From contig RHPI01000008.1 of the NCBI GenBank assembly GCA_009103225.1, positions 62,001-126,000 of the forward strand: DNA of 64,000 bases. The letters run 5' to 3'. This document shows, in pieces, positions 21,908 through 32,346 of this stretch (position 1 is its first letter; every line of letters begins with the position of its first letter). Source of the DNA: Chlorokybus atmophyticus. Its lineage: Eukaryota > Streptophyta > Chlorokybophyceae > Chlorokybales > Chlorokybaceae. Below the pieces are notes generated by a model. The model had not been told where the DNA came from. It searched no databases and was given only the letters and a program-made list of their open reading frames with translations. A program made the translations under genes and the position numbers.

Positions 21908-22680
21908 CATGTCAAGCGAGGTACACACGCGTACCAACATGTGCATCTTGGGCGGCCGCCTCCTGTGCAAGTGCCTCCGCCGCAACATAGCGTTCACCTT
22001 CTGTGAGCACGCAATGATGTAGTAATCTAAAGGTGCTCCCTTATCAAGAGTCTCAGTTAACATCCACAGCAATTGGTTTGCACTAACCCTGGTCGTGAAC
22101 CGAAGTCGAGTCGCTTCTTTTGAGGCAAGTCTTTCTTCCAACTCCTCAGCTTGTGTGCGAAACTGTCTGTGCGTGCCGACATTGCGTTGTTCATCGGCTA
22201 TGAACAGGCATATGCGAGCACGCAACCTTCCATCTCGGAGCTCAGAACTCGCGGGAACTTTAGCACGCACCATACCATCGATCTTTGCCTCAATCTCGCC
22301 TGCACTGCGCACAAGTCTAGCGCCATACACGATGGCCCCAACATCATACGCATCAGAATAGTCCAACGCAGCTTGCAGGCCGTCATACACCGCGGAATGT
22401 TCATTCCCGCGAACAGTCTTCCTGTTCCATGATTCTGGATTGCAGGTTGGGGAGGGTGCCTTGCCCCAACAAGCGGCACGTACGATCCTCCATGTTGCAC
22501 CTTTGAAATCTCCCAAATTGCAGTGCCATCACCCCCCAGTGGCGTGATGGCACTATATCCTGAATACCGCTGAAATCTATCAAAATCTCCTTGCGACTCC
22601 CATCGTTCAGTTGTGACGGTGTCCTCCGTGTGGATGTACACGACCTTTTCGTGCTGGCCTTCACGACGGATCATCAAAGA
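21908..22680 (-). pseudogene. unidentified split gene (broken frame)
   Basis: Reading on the minus strand, one frame gives a protein-like segment from about 22680 to 22515 (KVVYIHTEDTVTTERWESQ through DGTAIWEI). A second frame, shifted by one base, continues from about 22530 to 21960 with good amino-acid balance (SAVYDGLQAALDYSDAYDVG and later RNVGTHRQFRTQAEELEERL, a likely helix). The overlap near 22515 is best explained by a one-base indel or a very short intron. I do not recognise the family; it may be part of a transposable element. The downstream end after about 21955 has a possible donor (gtacgc). Confidence 0.4.
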
Positions 22681-23100
22681 GCTTGCTGCTGTTGCACCAT
22701 AACCTGCAACACTAAACTTAACGAATATGACCCACAGGCTGCATCACATCAAAAACCTAGATCACCTCTTGTGAGGAGTTCATCAACTTGGCCTTCGGTC
22801 AACATGGTGGTCCCATCCGCTGCAATGACCTGTTACGTACATACATGTGTGATGGCGTTGATGGAAACAAGCTTACAACTCGTTGTGGCATATGCGCACG
22901 AGGTTCATTCATTTTCAGCAAGTACTTCACGGTTTGCATCTCAATGTCACCTCCAATAAAGTCACGTCCGTCGTCGCAGCGAGGTCCCCTCCTTGGCCGC
23001 TGCACAAAGCATGTCCAGATCGGCATCCTTTTCTACCAGGACCCTGTCTGGCAGATCAGTTGCGTGATTTCTCCGGACCCACACAACCGCTTTGTTGGCA

Positions 23101-23338
23101 TTCCTGAACGCGCATCACAACAACGCCACATGCACAGCACCTTTGAGAAAGAGCGTACACGCACATGCACTTGCATGGTTAATCAACTTCTTGTTCACCA
23201 CGTGCGTTGCTTTGCGAGCGGAATCCCTGAACGCGCATCACAACAACGCCACATGCACAGCACCTTTGAGAAAGAGCGCGTACACGCACATGCACTTGCA
23301 TGGTTAATCAGCTTCTTGTTCACCACCTGCGTTGCAAG
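23101..23338. repeat. tandem repeat, two units of about 123 bp
   Basis: The segment starting tgaacgcgcatcacaacaac is repeated almost exactly from 23101 and from 23224, including a tgcacttgcatggttaatc portion. It abuts the large palindrome on its left side. Confidence 0.85.
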
Positions 23339-23763
23339 CACGGAGTTGCGGAATGTCGACGCGGTTGGAACTGTTTGCTATCAGAAGGGTGCATCGCCTT
23401 GCACCCGCGCTGCCATTGCCAAACGCATCGAACCAAGCACGGAGTTGCGGAATGCCGACGCAGTTGGAACTGTTTGCTATCAGAAGGGTGCATCGCCTTG
23501 CACCCGCGCTGCCATTGCCAACCGCATCGAACCCGCCGCGCTTGCCACCAGTGCAAGCGCGGCGGGTTCGATGCGGTTGGCAATGGCAGCGCGGGTGCAA
23601 GGCGATGCACCCTTCTGATAGCAAACAGTTCCAACTGCGTCGGCATTCCGCAACTCCGTGCTTGGTTCGATGCGTTTGGCAATGGCAGCGCGGGTGCAAG
23701 GCGATGCACCCTTCTGATAGCAAACAGTTCCAACTGCGTCGGCATTCCGCAACTCCGTGCTTG
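23335..23763. repeat. large palindrome with 211-bp arms
   Basis: Left arm 23335-23545 and right arm 23553-23763 are reverse complements around a 7-nt centre, with only about two mismatches, near the outer end. Each arm itself contains two copies of a 99-bp direct repeat (starting gcacggagttgcgg). The right arm stops 2 bp before the N at 23765. It may be a real cruciform-forming repeat or a fold-over artefact of sequencing or assembly. Confidence 0.85.
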
Positions 23764-23765
23764 GN

Positions 23766-24707
23766 CCAGCCTGCTTCAACCCTGCGCATGGTTAGCTCCA
23801 TGATGGCAATCACAGCTGGTATGGAGATAATGCGTGCACTGCGCACCAAGTGATGGCCACCGTTGCAAAATAGCAAGGCATGCATGCAAACTGTCATATT
23901 TCGTGCTTATTCAGACGAGCAAACTTGAGATGCAGTGCGAACTGTTTGCCTAAAAATGCAATGCAAAGGAAAGGAATGTGCGCATGCAATTCAATGCATA
24001 CAGGCCAGGTGCGCACTCACGAAGACACCAATGCACGCACATGCAACAGAGGACGATTACACGTGCATGCATTTGCTCACAAGCTAGCGCTCATGCACGC
24101 ATGCTCGCCCACCCATCAACACATGCGCAAGGCCACACACGCTAAATCATTGCGTCTTAACCAGCACTCTATCGTACTTGACTCCAAGGAACATAGACTT
24201 GTGTTCCGACAGCTTATGCACTGCAGCCAATATATAGGGGGTGCCTTGATGGCCAAGTAGGAACGCTGCAGCACGCTACACGGAGCACCACTACGCTATT
24301 GAATTGCTGATGCATGGTCAAGTACACGCAATGTTCACATTTGAGCACCTATCTGGCTGTTTATGAAAAGACTACCGATTGGCGTGCATTGTGATTATGG
24401 GCGGTTGAAGCAACCGTCTCCTGCGCACCCAAGACTGAATGCTAAGACAGGTTGGTTGCGACAGACATTTGTCGAAGTTTCGTGCTGTGATATTCAGTCG
24501 CGTTCCATCCGTTGACACGCACGCACGCAGGCAGGCAGGCCTACACTTGCGCGCACAGAAACACGCGGACATGCACGCGCGCAGGTGAGATGCTAAAAAT
24601 GCTTCGGGTATACCGTCGAGAGACCACAATTAAAAACTGCACCCTCACAGCCGCCGGACGCTACCCCAAACACCAGCAGTGCGGCAGAAGACAGCGGCGG
24701 GGTACAA
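23766..24707. other. no confident gene
   Basis: CA/TG-rich sequence with only short frames. A TATA-like tatataggg lies near 24232, without a gene I can attach to it. Confidence 0.45.
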
Positions 24708-24999
24708 CTACATAGTGTCCATATCTTCACAGCCGCCGCCGAAGGCCAATGCCAACGCCAACGCGCCTGCCGCTGTCGTCCAGGACCTTGTCAGGTTGTC
24801 AATGTCGAACGTATCGCTGTAGGGTTAGGTTGACGCTGAACTGAATGTGCACCTCTACAGCCGGAAAGCTCAGCCAGTGAGGAGGCCCTGAGGGGGTTTC
24901 ACTGCGTCATTTTGGTTGTTGACGCGCCGTTAGTGTTGACGGTCGTCGTCAGCTCTCGTCGTCAGCTTGAGTGGTCATGGAGGGGAAAATGTCGGTCTT
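24708..24999. repeat. 292-bp exact direct repeat, copy 1
   Basis: Identical base for base, as far as I can read, with 31040-31331. This copy is continuous with flanking sequence on both sides; a poly-G run and a gap follow 335 bp later. No known element is recognised. Confidence 0.9.
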
Positions 25000-25333
25000 G
25001 GTCGTGAGGTGTCAGCGTCGTGCAGAATCGTCATGGACTGTTTGAGCGGTGATCTGTCGGTGGATGTTGATGTTGATGTTGCGCAGTCGTCACGAGGGGT
25101 TGAACGCGAGGTTTGCGAGATTTCAAACTTTGTGCCTTGGCTGTTTAAGTGCTGGGCAGTGGGCATTCGGGGCGGCGTTGTGGTTGTTGTGGTGTTTGCG
25201 GCGGCGGCTGGTGTCCTCGAGGTGGATCATGGGCAGTCAGGGTCAGTGTGTTGGGGGGGAGTATGATGGTGAGATCTTGGGCAGCCAGCGTGAAGAGCAC
25301 ATTGGTGGTGACCGTGAGAGGGAGGGGAAGGCA

Positions 25334-25365
<32 letters not shown>

Positions 25366-25742
25366 NNNNNNNNNNNNNNNNNNNNNNNNNNNNNNNNNNN
25401 NNNNNNNNNNNNNNNNNNNNNNNNNNNNNNNNNNNNNNNNNNNNNNNNNNNNNNNNNNNNNNNNNNNNNNNNNNNNNNNNNNNNNNNNNNNNNNNNNNNN
25501 NNNNNNNNNNNNNNNNNNNNNNNNNNNNNNNNNNNNNNNNNNNNNNNNNNNNNNNNNNNNNNNNNNNNNNNNNNNNNNNNNNNNNNNNNNNNNNNNNNNN
25601 NNNNNNNNNNNNNNNNNNNNNNNNNNNNNNNNNNNNNNNNNNNNNNNNNNNNNNNNNNNNNNNNNNNNNNNNNNNNNNNNNNNNNNNNNNNNNNNNNNNN
25701 NNNNNNNNNNNNNNNNNNNNNNNNNNNNNNNNNNNNNNNNNN
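25334..25742. other. poly-G run and assembly gap
   Basis: A run of 32 G (25334-25365) leads into 377 N. No gene can be called across it. Confidence 1.
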
Positions 25743-26403
25743 GACCGGGCGAGGGGTTGAGGCCTCTACCGCAAATGTGCCACAAGGCACAAAACAGCGC
25801 AATGCTGAGGGTACGGCATCCTTACCTGTAGATAAGGCTGCCAAGAAGAATTGTCAAAGTGCTCAGGTTAAAGTGTGGGTGTATGTGGGAGGGTGTGGGA
25901 TGTGCATATGTGTTGTGTGCGTGTGCTTCTACAAAGTACCCTCGCTAAGATCACACTATTTATCCACAGCCATCTTATGCTTTTGGCGGGGTTATTCTCT
26001 AAGCGTTTAAGAGCATAATATGCTCTTGATTGCCAAGAGCATAAATAATCTATTAGTGGGGTTTTGTGTATATTGCATGTATCGCTTTAGCACGGTGAGC
26101 AATGAAGCTCAACAATGCCCATGTTGCTACATTCTTACTTGAATACCATACAACTGCATTTGTTGCTGTAGTCCGATGAATCCAAACAACATTCTTGCAG
26201 TATTTGTATGACATGCAGCCAAGATGCTGTTATTGTAACTCATTGTTTGATGTACAACTGCGAAACTTGTCAGTGGCTTGAAATGTGTTTGAGTGTGTTG
26301 ACTTCTGTGTATGATGCAAAGCATGCACGCACACTTGCATGCATGTCTCATGCTTTAAACGTAATGAAAGTTCGCATGTACGTCATACATCTCAGCCACT
26401 AGT
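25743..26403. other. no confident gene
   Basis: Only short frames on both strands; no motif or splice pattern supports a gene. Confidence 0.45.
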
Positions 26404-27895
26404 CATTAACTACAAGAGGGTCTTCGGCCGTTGCACTGGTGGTGGCTGCGTCTAATGTTGATGTCTTATTGCTCGAGGCATTAAAGAACTTGTGCAAGCT
26501 TGTCTGGTGCAAGGAGCCAAATAGCTGACGACGAATCACCACATTGCGGATGTCCCGCAACGCCAACTGTAGATTCTCAGGCATAAAGCACTCACTGCCG
26601 GCGATGAAAACCTCAACACTGTCCAGCTGCTAAAGACACCCGAACGTCATCACAACCGGCGGTGCGCACTCATCATCATCTGCAATGAGTTGTGAGAAGG
26701 AAAGCTACGTACGGTGTGAATGCACGCGTACACACCTTCCGCGGCGGGATCAACGGTGTTGTCCGTCGGTGGAGTCAGTGCCCCAACACTCATATAGATG
26801 TCCTCGTCACATTGGCTAGCCTCAGCAGGAAAATGATCATCTGCCTCACAACGAACTCCTCAGCAGAGAGCATGTCAATACGCGGAATGGGCAAACACTG
26901 CATCATCTTACCCATGTCGTGTATCAGCGCGTGAATAATGCGCTCGGTGTCGGCGGGAGTAGCCTCATACCATTCCGTGAGGGTGATACCGGTCTTCCTC
27001 TAGCAGTTGGCAATGGTTGTGGCAGTCAGCTCATCCCACGCCTCGCGATTCCACATGATGGCACGCATCTGCACCTTCACTTTACTCAAGTCGAGGGTGG
27101 GGTCTGGATCATATTGCTGGAGAAGATGCTGCACAAGCTTCGTTTTGTACCTGCGCATGAAGACCATCAACAACGTGATTACACCACAACACACAAGGGG
27201 GGTTTACGGGGCCGGCCCTCCAACCTTAAAAACTCGGATATCTTGATAGAAATAAAGGCTCTGTTTGTTTATAACACGGCATGTATTGTGACTTACCTGG
27301 CCTTATATGCAGTGATGATGCCAGCATCCAAAGGTTGCATTCTGGATGTGCTGTTGGCCGGAAGAAACAGACACTTCATGTGGCTTAGTGACAGCGTTTG
27401 GAAGCCTTCGTCCATGCCCTATTCTGCATACACGCAGGCATGCGTTGAGGAGTTGTCCATCAGCAGCAAGATGTGGCCTTTCTGTAGCTTCATGTCTGGA
27501 TTGAAGGCACACAACCATTGGCTGAAGACCTGTTGCAAGCATCACAATAGTGAGTGACATGTACAATCAATGCATATGCAGCTGCAAATGAAGCTGCATG
27601 TGCACATGCACTCACCACGGAGTTCATCCAAGCCTTCTCGTTGTAGTCGTAATCAACGCCAATGCGGATTTGCGTTCAAATGCTGCCAAAGGACTTCGGA
27701 CGCTTGTAGGTGCCGATGATGACGACTAGTTGCTTTTTAAAACCGTCAGCGTTGACACACAAAACTGCCGTAATTGTGTTCTTCTCTCGCTTGCCCCCTC
27801 TAGCTGCCTCTGATGCAACTACCGCGCGCGCTACACGACACGATGGGCGACAATGGGAGTGAAGCGCAAAGAGGAAACCCCACTTACGCGCATTT
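26404..27895 (-). pseudogene. pogo/Tigger-type DDE transposase, broken and 5'-truncated
   Basis: The minus strand encodes the catalytic part of a pogo-superfamily (DDE_1, CENP-B-like) transposase that cuts and pastes TA-flanked elements. In order: GFLFALH block, first Asp in CVNADGFKKQL (about 27750), DYDYNEKAWM, second Asp in LLLMDNSSTH (about 27460), third Asp in MQPLDAGIITAYK (about 27315), then YKTKLVQHLLQQYD, EAWDELTATTIANC (about 27010) and a tail with HQTSLHKFF (about 26480). Two introns remove cleanly (about 27546-27615 and one ending near 27155). In-frame stops interrupt it: TGA after KSFGSI, TAG after VYAE, TAG in place of Trp after TIANC, and TAG before QLDSVEVF. The N-terminal helix-turn-helix part is missing; the decayed Gypsy element begins there. 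Confidence 0.8.
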
Positions 27896-28078
27896 AACCG
27901 CCGCGCCGGGCTCGCAAAGACGCTAGTTCGTCCACATCCACAGCCGAAGCTGATTCTGCTGCCCAAACGGCAAAGACAGCATCGACAACAGCTTTCACAC
28001 CAGCTGCCACCACCAGTGTCTCCGTCCCACCAGCTGCAGCGGCCACCGGCCACGGCCACGCGAGGACGAGCAAGCCCC

Positions 28079-28440
28079 ATGGGCATCACTAAGGAAGTCC
28101 CCATCCTGACTGGGTTGGACCCCATTCACACCACCGAGCTGGCTCAGCGGTGTGTGGTCACCAACGCCACCAGCTACCACTTGCTGGTTGGGCAGAACTT
28201 TAGTTATCCGGTAGCCATCCACATGGACAATTGAACCAAACAAGCATGGCTCGGACCTGGCTGGCGCAGCGAAGATGGTTCCACCATCGGGTTCATCCCG
28301 CTCAACCTCGTGTTGCCTGCACGCGCACGCAGACGCATGGGAGTCACCTACGACCGCCACAACAGTACGCATGCCCTATTCCGAGTTATAGGAACAGGCA
28401 ACCAAAGAGGTGGCGTTACAAGACCCGGAGCGTCGTTAAA
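28079..28440 (+). pseudogene. protease-end fragment of the decayed Gypsy
   Basis: TNATSYHLLVGQNFSYPVA resembles the stretch after the catalytic Asp in Gypsy proteases, where LLG.DFL-type motifs precede the linker to the next domain. A TGA after AIHMDN interrupts the frame, which then continues (GWRSEDGSTIGFIPLNL). The catalytic DSG is not seen. Assignment rests on position upstream of reverse transcriptase and on this motif only. Confidence 0.5.
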
Positions 28441-28568
28441 CATGAGGTGGATGCACATGTGTTGCTAGACAGGCAGCCTTTTCCCACGCGCTTCCTAGAC
28501 TATCACGATGATGTCCTTATTGCGGAGCAAGTTACCGTCGCCACCGGAGTCGTGCACTTCAGGAATTA

Positions 28569-29560
28569 GGAATCACCTTGGAGCTAATCGACAGGATTGA
28601 AAGTGGCATGGTAGCCCTCCTCAACACCGGTGTTAAAGTAACACAATATTTCTATTATGACCCTGATCCGCATGCTCGAACGGTTGTTGGCCATCATCTT
28701 AGACAATTGCACTTGCGTTAACCGCACCTGCTGCCGTTATTTGCATTGCGTACAAGTCTGAAGGCTTTGTCTCAAGATATCCGGCTCATCTCGGCTGAGC
28801 ATCTCACTGCCTTGGGCAATGTTGATTGCTAGATGGCAGTGCCAGGGTCATTCCCGGGCAGGCACAGGTCGCGGGTTGAACGACCCTTGTTCAATACTGT
28901 TTTGGGAGTTGCTTCGAGTCATCCATCTGCTGCAGCACCAGTTAGTTCAATGCTCTTTCGCTTACATCATCAAAAACGTTCACGCTGATGATGATCGTCG
29001 CCAACACGTGCAACACAGCTGTCACGTGGTGTGCTCCATTTTCAGGCACCCGATTAAGATAAACGCTGCACGGCATGGCTCACGGGCACACCGGGTCCGC
29101 GTGAAGTGGATCAACCTCACCACTGTGGAAGAACTTACAGCAGCTGAGCATCTACTCAGTTCGCGCCCCAAAAACTTGCGGGATAACATTTTCGACGCTA
29201 AAAGGACATCTTAGCCAATCCTTCGCCGCGACCACGCGCACTTCCACCAGTGCAATTAATCAGGAGAACCGCGCCATGCTCTCCCCACTTTGGTTTTGTA
29301 CCCAAACTCGTATGCCTTCAACATAGAGGGGACGGCATGGTCTTCGACAACAACACAGGCCGACTGGAAAACCCAACGCACGGGAGCGCGAGCATGCCAT
29401 GGGCTTCTTTTCAGGCATCATCACCGGCTGTGCGCTAACGAACAGTCAGCAACAACAACTCCTCGGCCGCACCATGGATCAGAACAGTATGGTCTGGTTG
29501 TTGAAAATGTGTTTTGCCATTCACGATCGACAGGTATCTGTCACGAATCTCAAGCACCTG
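28569..29560 (+). pseudogene. retrotransposon-borne C5 cytosine DNA methyltransferase (DNMT3-like), decayed
   Basis: The family transfers a methyl group from S-adenosylmethionine to cytosine in DNA. Motifs appear in canonical order. Motif I region LIDRIESGMVALLNTGVKV is followed by an acidic YYDPDPHARTV. The motif IV loop with the catalytic Cys is CQGHSRAGTGRGLNDP (about 28847-28895), followed by LFWELLRVI. The motif VI equivalent is YIIKNVHADDD (Glu replaced by Lys). The motif VIII block GSRAHRVRVKWINL lies near 29080-29120. A final block ERERAMGFFSG...QLLGRTMD lies near 29385-29480. The last two match the AHRARYFWGNL and ERVFGFP...LLGRS blocks of DNMT3 proteins. TAA and TAG stops and a frame change near 28825 show that it is dead. 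It lies between protease and reverse transcriptase. Confidence 0.75.
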
Positions 29561-29814
29561 TCTGGGGGGTGGGAATTGCTCAATTACAATCATAGCCCAC
29601 ACCGCACTAAAGGTTGCTCACATGGAGGAGCAGGCAGCGGTCACAGTGGAGGACATTCTTGTGAAGGCAACAGCCACTTCACAAGATCACTCTATGAGAC
29701 CCTTGGCTACGGGGCCTGTAAAGGAGCAGTTGGAGACTCTCCTCAACAAATGGAGGGCGCAGTTCAACTTCAATGTCAAGAAGCTATGAAAGTGCTCAGT
29801 CTACCAAATGGACA

Positions 29815-30690
29815 TTAACCTCATTGATGAGGAACTGGTGTTCAGGAGACGGTACAAGCTGTCCAAGTGAGAGGAAGACTTGGTGAAACAGCGATGCCAA
29901 GCCTTGCTGGAGGCAGGCCTCATCGAAGAGTCCACATCCAACTTCGCCGCCGCTACTGTCATGCCCGTTAAGAAGGACTCGGAGGGCAACTGGACCGAAC
30001 GGCGTATGTGTGGGGACTATCGCCTATTCAATAACAAGACCTTGCAGGATCGGTACTCAAAGCCAATCGCAGAGGGCATCCGCGTCGACGTCGGCTTGTG
30101 CACTGTGTTCAACATCCTGGACATGCGGTAGGGGTACAACCAAACCAAGATAAGCCCGAAGACAAACGCAAGACGGCATTTTGGGGCATTCGGTAGCTCT
30201 ACCACTGGAAAGGTCACGCCTTTTAGATTGAAGTACGCACCAGCAAAGTTTCTGCGCGTGATAGATATGGCGTTGAAGGGCTGTTCCTTCGCGTGTTGCT
30301 ACTTCGACGACATCTTGATCTTTAGTCACACGGCGGAAGAGCATCCGCTCCACATCAAAGAGGTACTGAGAAAAATCCAGGCAGTAGGGATGACTGTGCA
30401 CCCCTACAGGTGCTTTTTGTCACCAACAAGATCCCCTACTTAGGCCACATGATCGTGCCCAACGGCGTGTACATTCAACATGCCAAAGTGAAGGCCTTGG
30501 CATCTATCCCAGCCCCGACAGATCCGACTCGACTGCGTGCCTTCCTCGGCCTTGCCAACTACTATCGGAAGTTCGTTTTGGACTTTGCCAAGGTTGCCCG
30601 CCCTCTCAACGAGCTTCTCAAGAAATAGACAGAATGGAGCTGGAAGGCCCAGCAACAGGCCTTCTTGACGTTACGTCCGGCAACAACATC
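29815..30690 (+). pseudogene. Gypsy reverse transcriptase fragment, decayed
   Basis: Typical Ty3/Gypsy reverse-transcriptase blocks are in order: LLEAGLIEESTSNFAA and KKDSEGNW..RMCGDYRLFN (about 29910-30050), FNILDMR followed by TAG, the catalytic CCYFDDILIFS near 30297, then after a frame change YLGHMIVPNGV (about 30440) and LRAFLGLANYYRKFV (about 30530-30580). A TAG follows LLKK. Several stops and at least two frame changes make it non-functional. The sequence differs from the intact-looking pol at 4.7-7.8 kb. Confidence 0.85.
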
Positions 30691-31039
30691 ACCTGCACGT
30701 GCGGTCAGCAACAACTTTGATAATGACGTAATGTGAGAGCTACCAAACACATGGAGCTACTCATGCGAAGAACTTGGCGGACGGGTGGGTAAGTGTGCGC
30801 AGGTGCGTACGTGGGGAGGGGAGCAGCTGTTCTGCCAATGCAAGTCATGTTGCATAGTCGATGCAGTTGATGTTTGTGTGGTTGCCTAATGATACATATT
30901 GACTTTGCTGTAAACTTTATGCCCGTTGGACCTAATTATGCATGCGAGACTCATTAAGCATTTTAGTATGACCCAATTTTGCGTCTACACCTTTGGCGGC
31001 GCTTGCACTGATCAGTTCCCGGGGAGGGGGGGGGGGGGG
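30691..31039. other. no confident gene
   Basis: Short spacer ending in a G-rich run (31019-31039) directly before the second copy of the 292-bp repeat. Confidence 0.5.
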
Positions 31040-31331
31040 CTACATAGTGTCCATATCTTCACAGCCGCCGCCGAAGGCCAATGCCAACGCCAACGCGCCT
31101 GCCGCTGTCGTCCAGGACCTTGTCAGGTTGTCAATGTCGAACGTATCGCTGTAGGGTTAGGTTGACGCTGAACTGAATGTGCACCTCTACAGCCGGAAAG
31201 CTCAGCCAGTGAGGAGGCCCTGAGGGGGTTTCACTGCGTCATTTTGGTTGTTGACGCGCCGTTAGTGTTGACGGTCGTCGTCAGCTCTCGTCGTCAGCTT
31301 GAGTGGTCATGGAGGGGAAAATGTCGGTCTT
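31040..31331. repeat. 292-bp exact direct repeat, copy 2
   Basis: Identical to 24708-24999. It is bounded on the left by a poly-G run and on the right by the single N at 31332, both signs of a contig border, so this copy is probably an assembly duplicate. Confidence 0.85.
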
Positions 31332-31332
31332 N

Positions 31333-32346
31333 TTTCAAGGATTCACCATCACCTCCTGCCTATAATTCACAGGTTGGTGGCTGCTATTACCACCTCCTAC
31401 TACTGCACGACAGTCGCATAAGACACGTGGCGCTAGTGGTGTACATTAGGTAAAAGCCCCGGGTGCAATAACTGCACTTGCTTATTTACGGTAGCTTGCC
31501 TTGTATGGTATGTGTTTCACACTAAGCGAATGTGTGTGATTTCGCGCAACTATGATGTATACCCTTTGCACTTATGCTGGAATACATGACTTTGCCAGTA
31601 TTTTATTACACTTTACGGCAGGGTTTGTTGAAATTGCGACAACAAGATTTTCGCACACTGCAGGCTACATTTGTACATGAACCTTGAGAGAACTCGGTGT
31701 TACCGACTAATCACTAGCATTGGTAAAAGGCTAACAAATCACTTTTGAGGCGTTGAATTTCAAGAGATGAATTACAATACTCTCTGTAACGCTCGCACAA
31801 ATCATATGCCACACGGTAGGCCACACCAGATGCACATCATGCAGCACATGTCTTGTGCGCTCTGTCTGCCAAGCGACCGAATACACCTACCCATCATGAA
31901 GGGGGGTGGGGTGGGGTGGGGTGGGGGGGCACCACATTCACTGTCAATATTCCCCCGCCACTACCTCGGCGGCTTGCAGGAACAACTTCGCTGGTTTACG
32001 CTTTGCAGTGTCTACAGTAGGACACTCTAGTCGTTGAAAGACTGTTGACATAGCTTTGCAAGCTACAGCCAAAATGCAAATGTGGAGGCATGTTGCAGGT
32101 ACACTAAATCAATGGTAAGAGTGTGAATGTCCTATGTACAATGCGACACAAGACACTGTCGGCTTGCGCGAAACAGAAACATTCAACAAAGGCCATACAC
32201 AAAACACAAACACAAAACTGCCTTCACAACACCGCAAGTGCTACAACAGGGCAGGACGAACAGCACAACCACTACTGTCGCCAATGCGTTTATCCATTGA
32301 CACACTACGACATTTTCCCCTCCCAACCGCACTGTCATTGTTGCAT
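31333..32346. other. no confident gene; 3' flank of the oxidoreductase gene
   Basis: Only short frames. A G/T-rich run (ggggtggggtggg type) lies near 31900-31930. Part of this region would hold the 3' untranslated end of the minus-strand gene that stops at 32347. Confidence 0.5.

Larger units (their letters stand above)
27920..30690 (+). mobile_element. decayed Gypsy element carrying a cytosine methyltransferase
   Basis: The order on the plus strand is protease C-terminal part (about 28079-28440), DNMT3-like cytosine methyltransferase (about 28569-29560) and reverse transcriptase (about 29815-30690). All are broken by stops and frame changes. Gag, RNase H and integrase are not visible and no LTRs were found. 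The element is clearly different from the Gypsy copy at 1.9-17.8 kb. Confidence 0.75.

Noticed and set aside
23300-23897. Several overlapping frames of 100-200 codons on both strands
   Set aside because: The palindrome and internal repeat produce the same frames twice; no motif and no splice logic.
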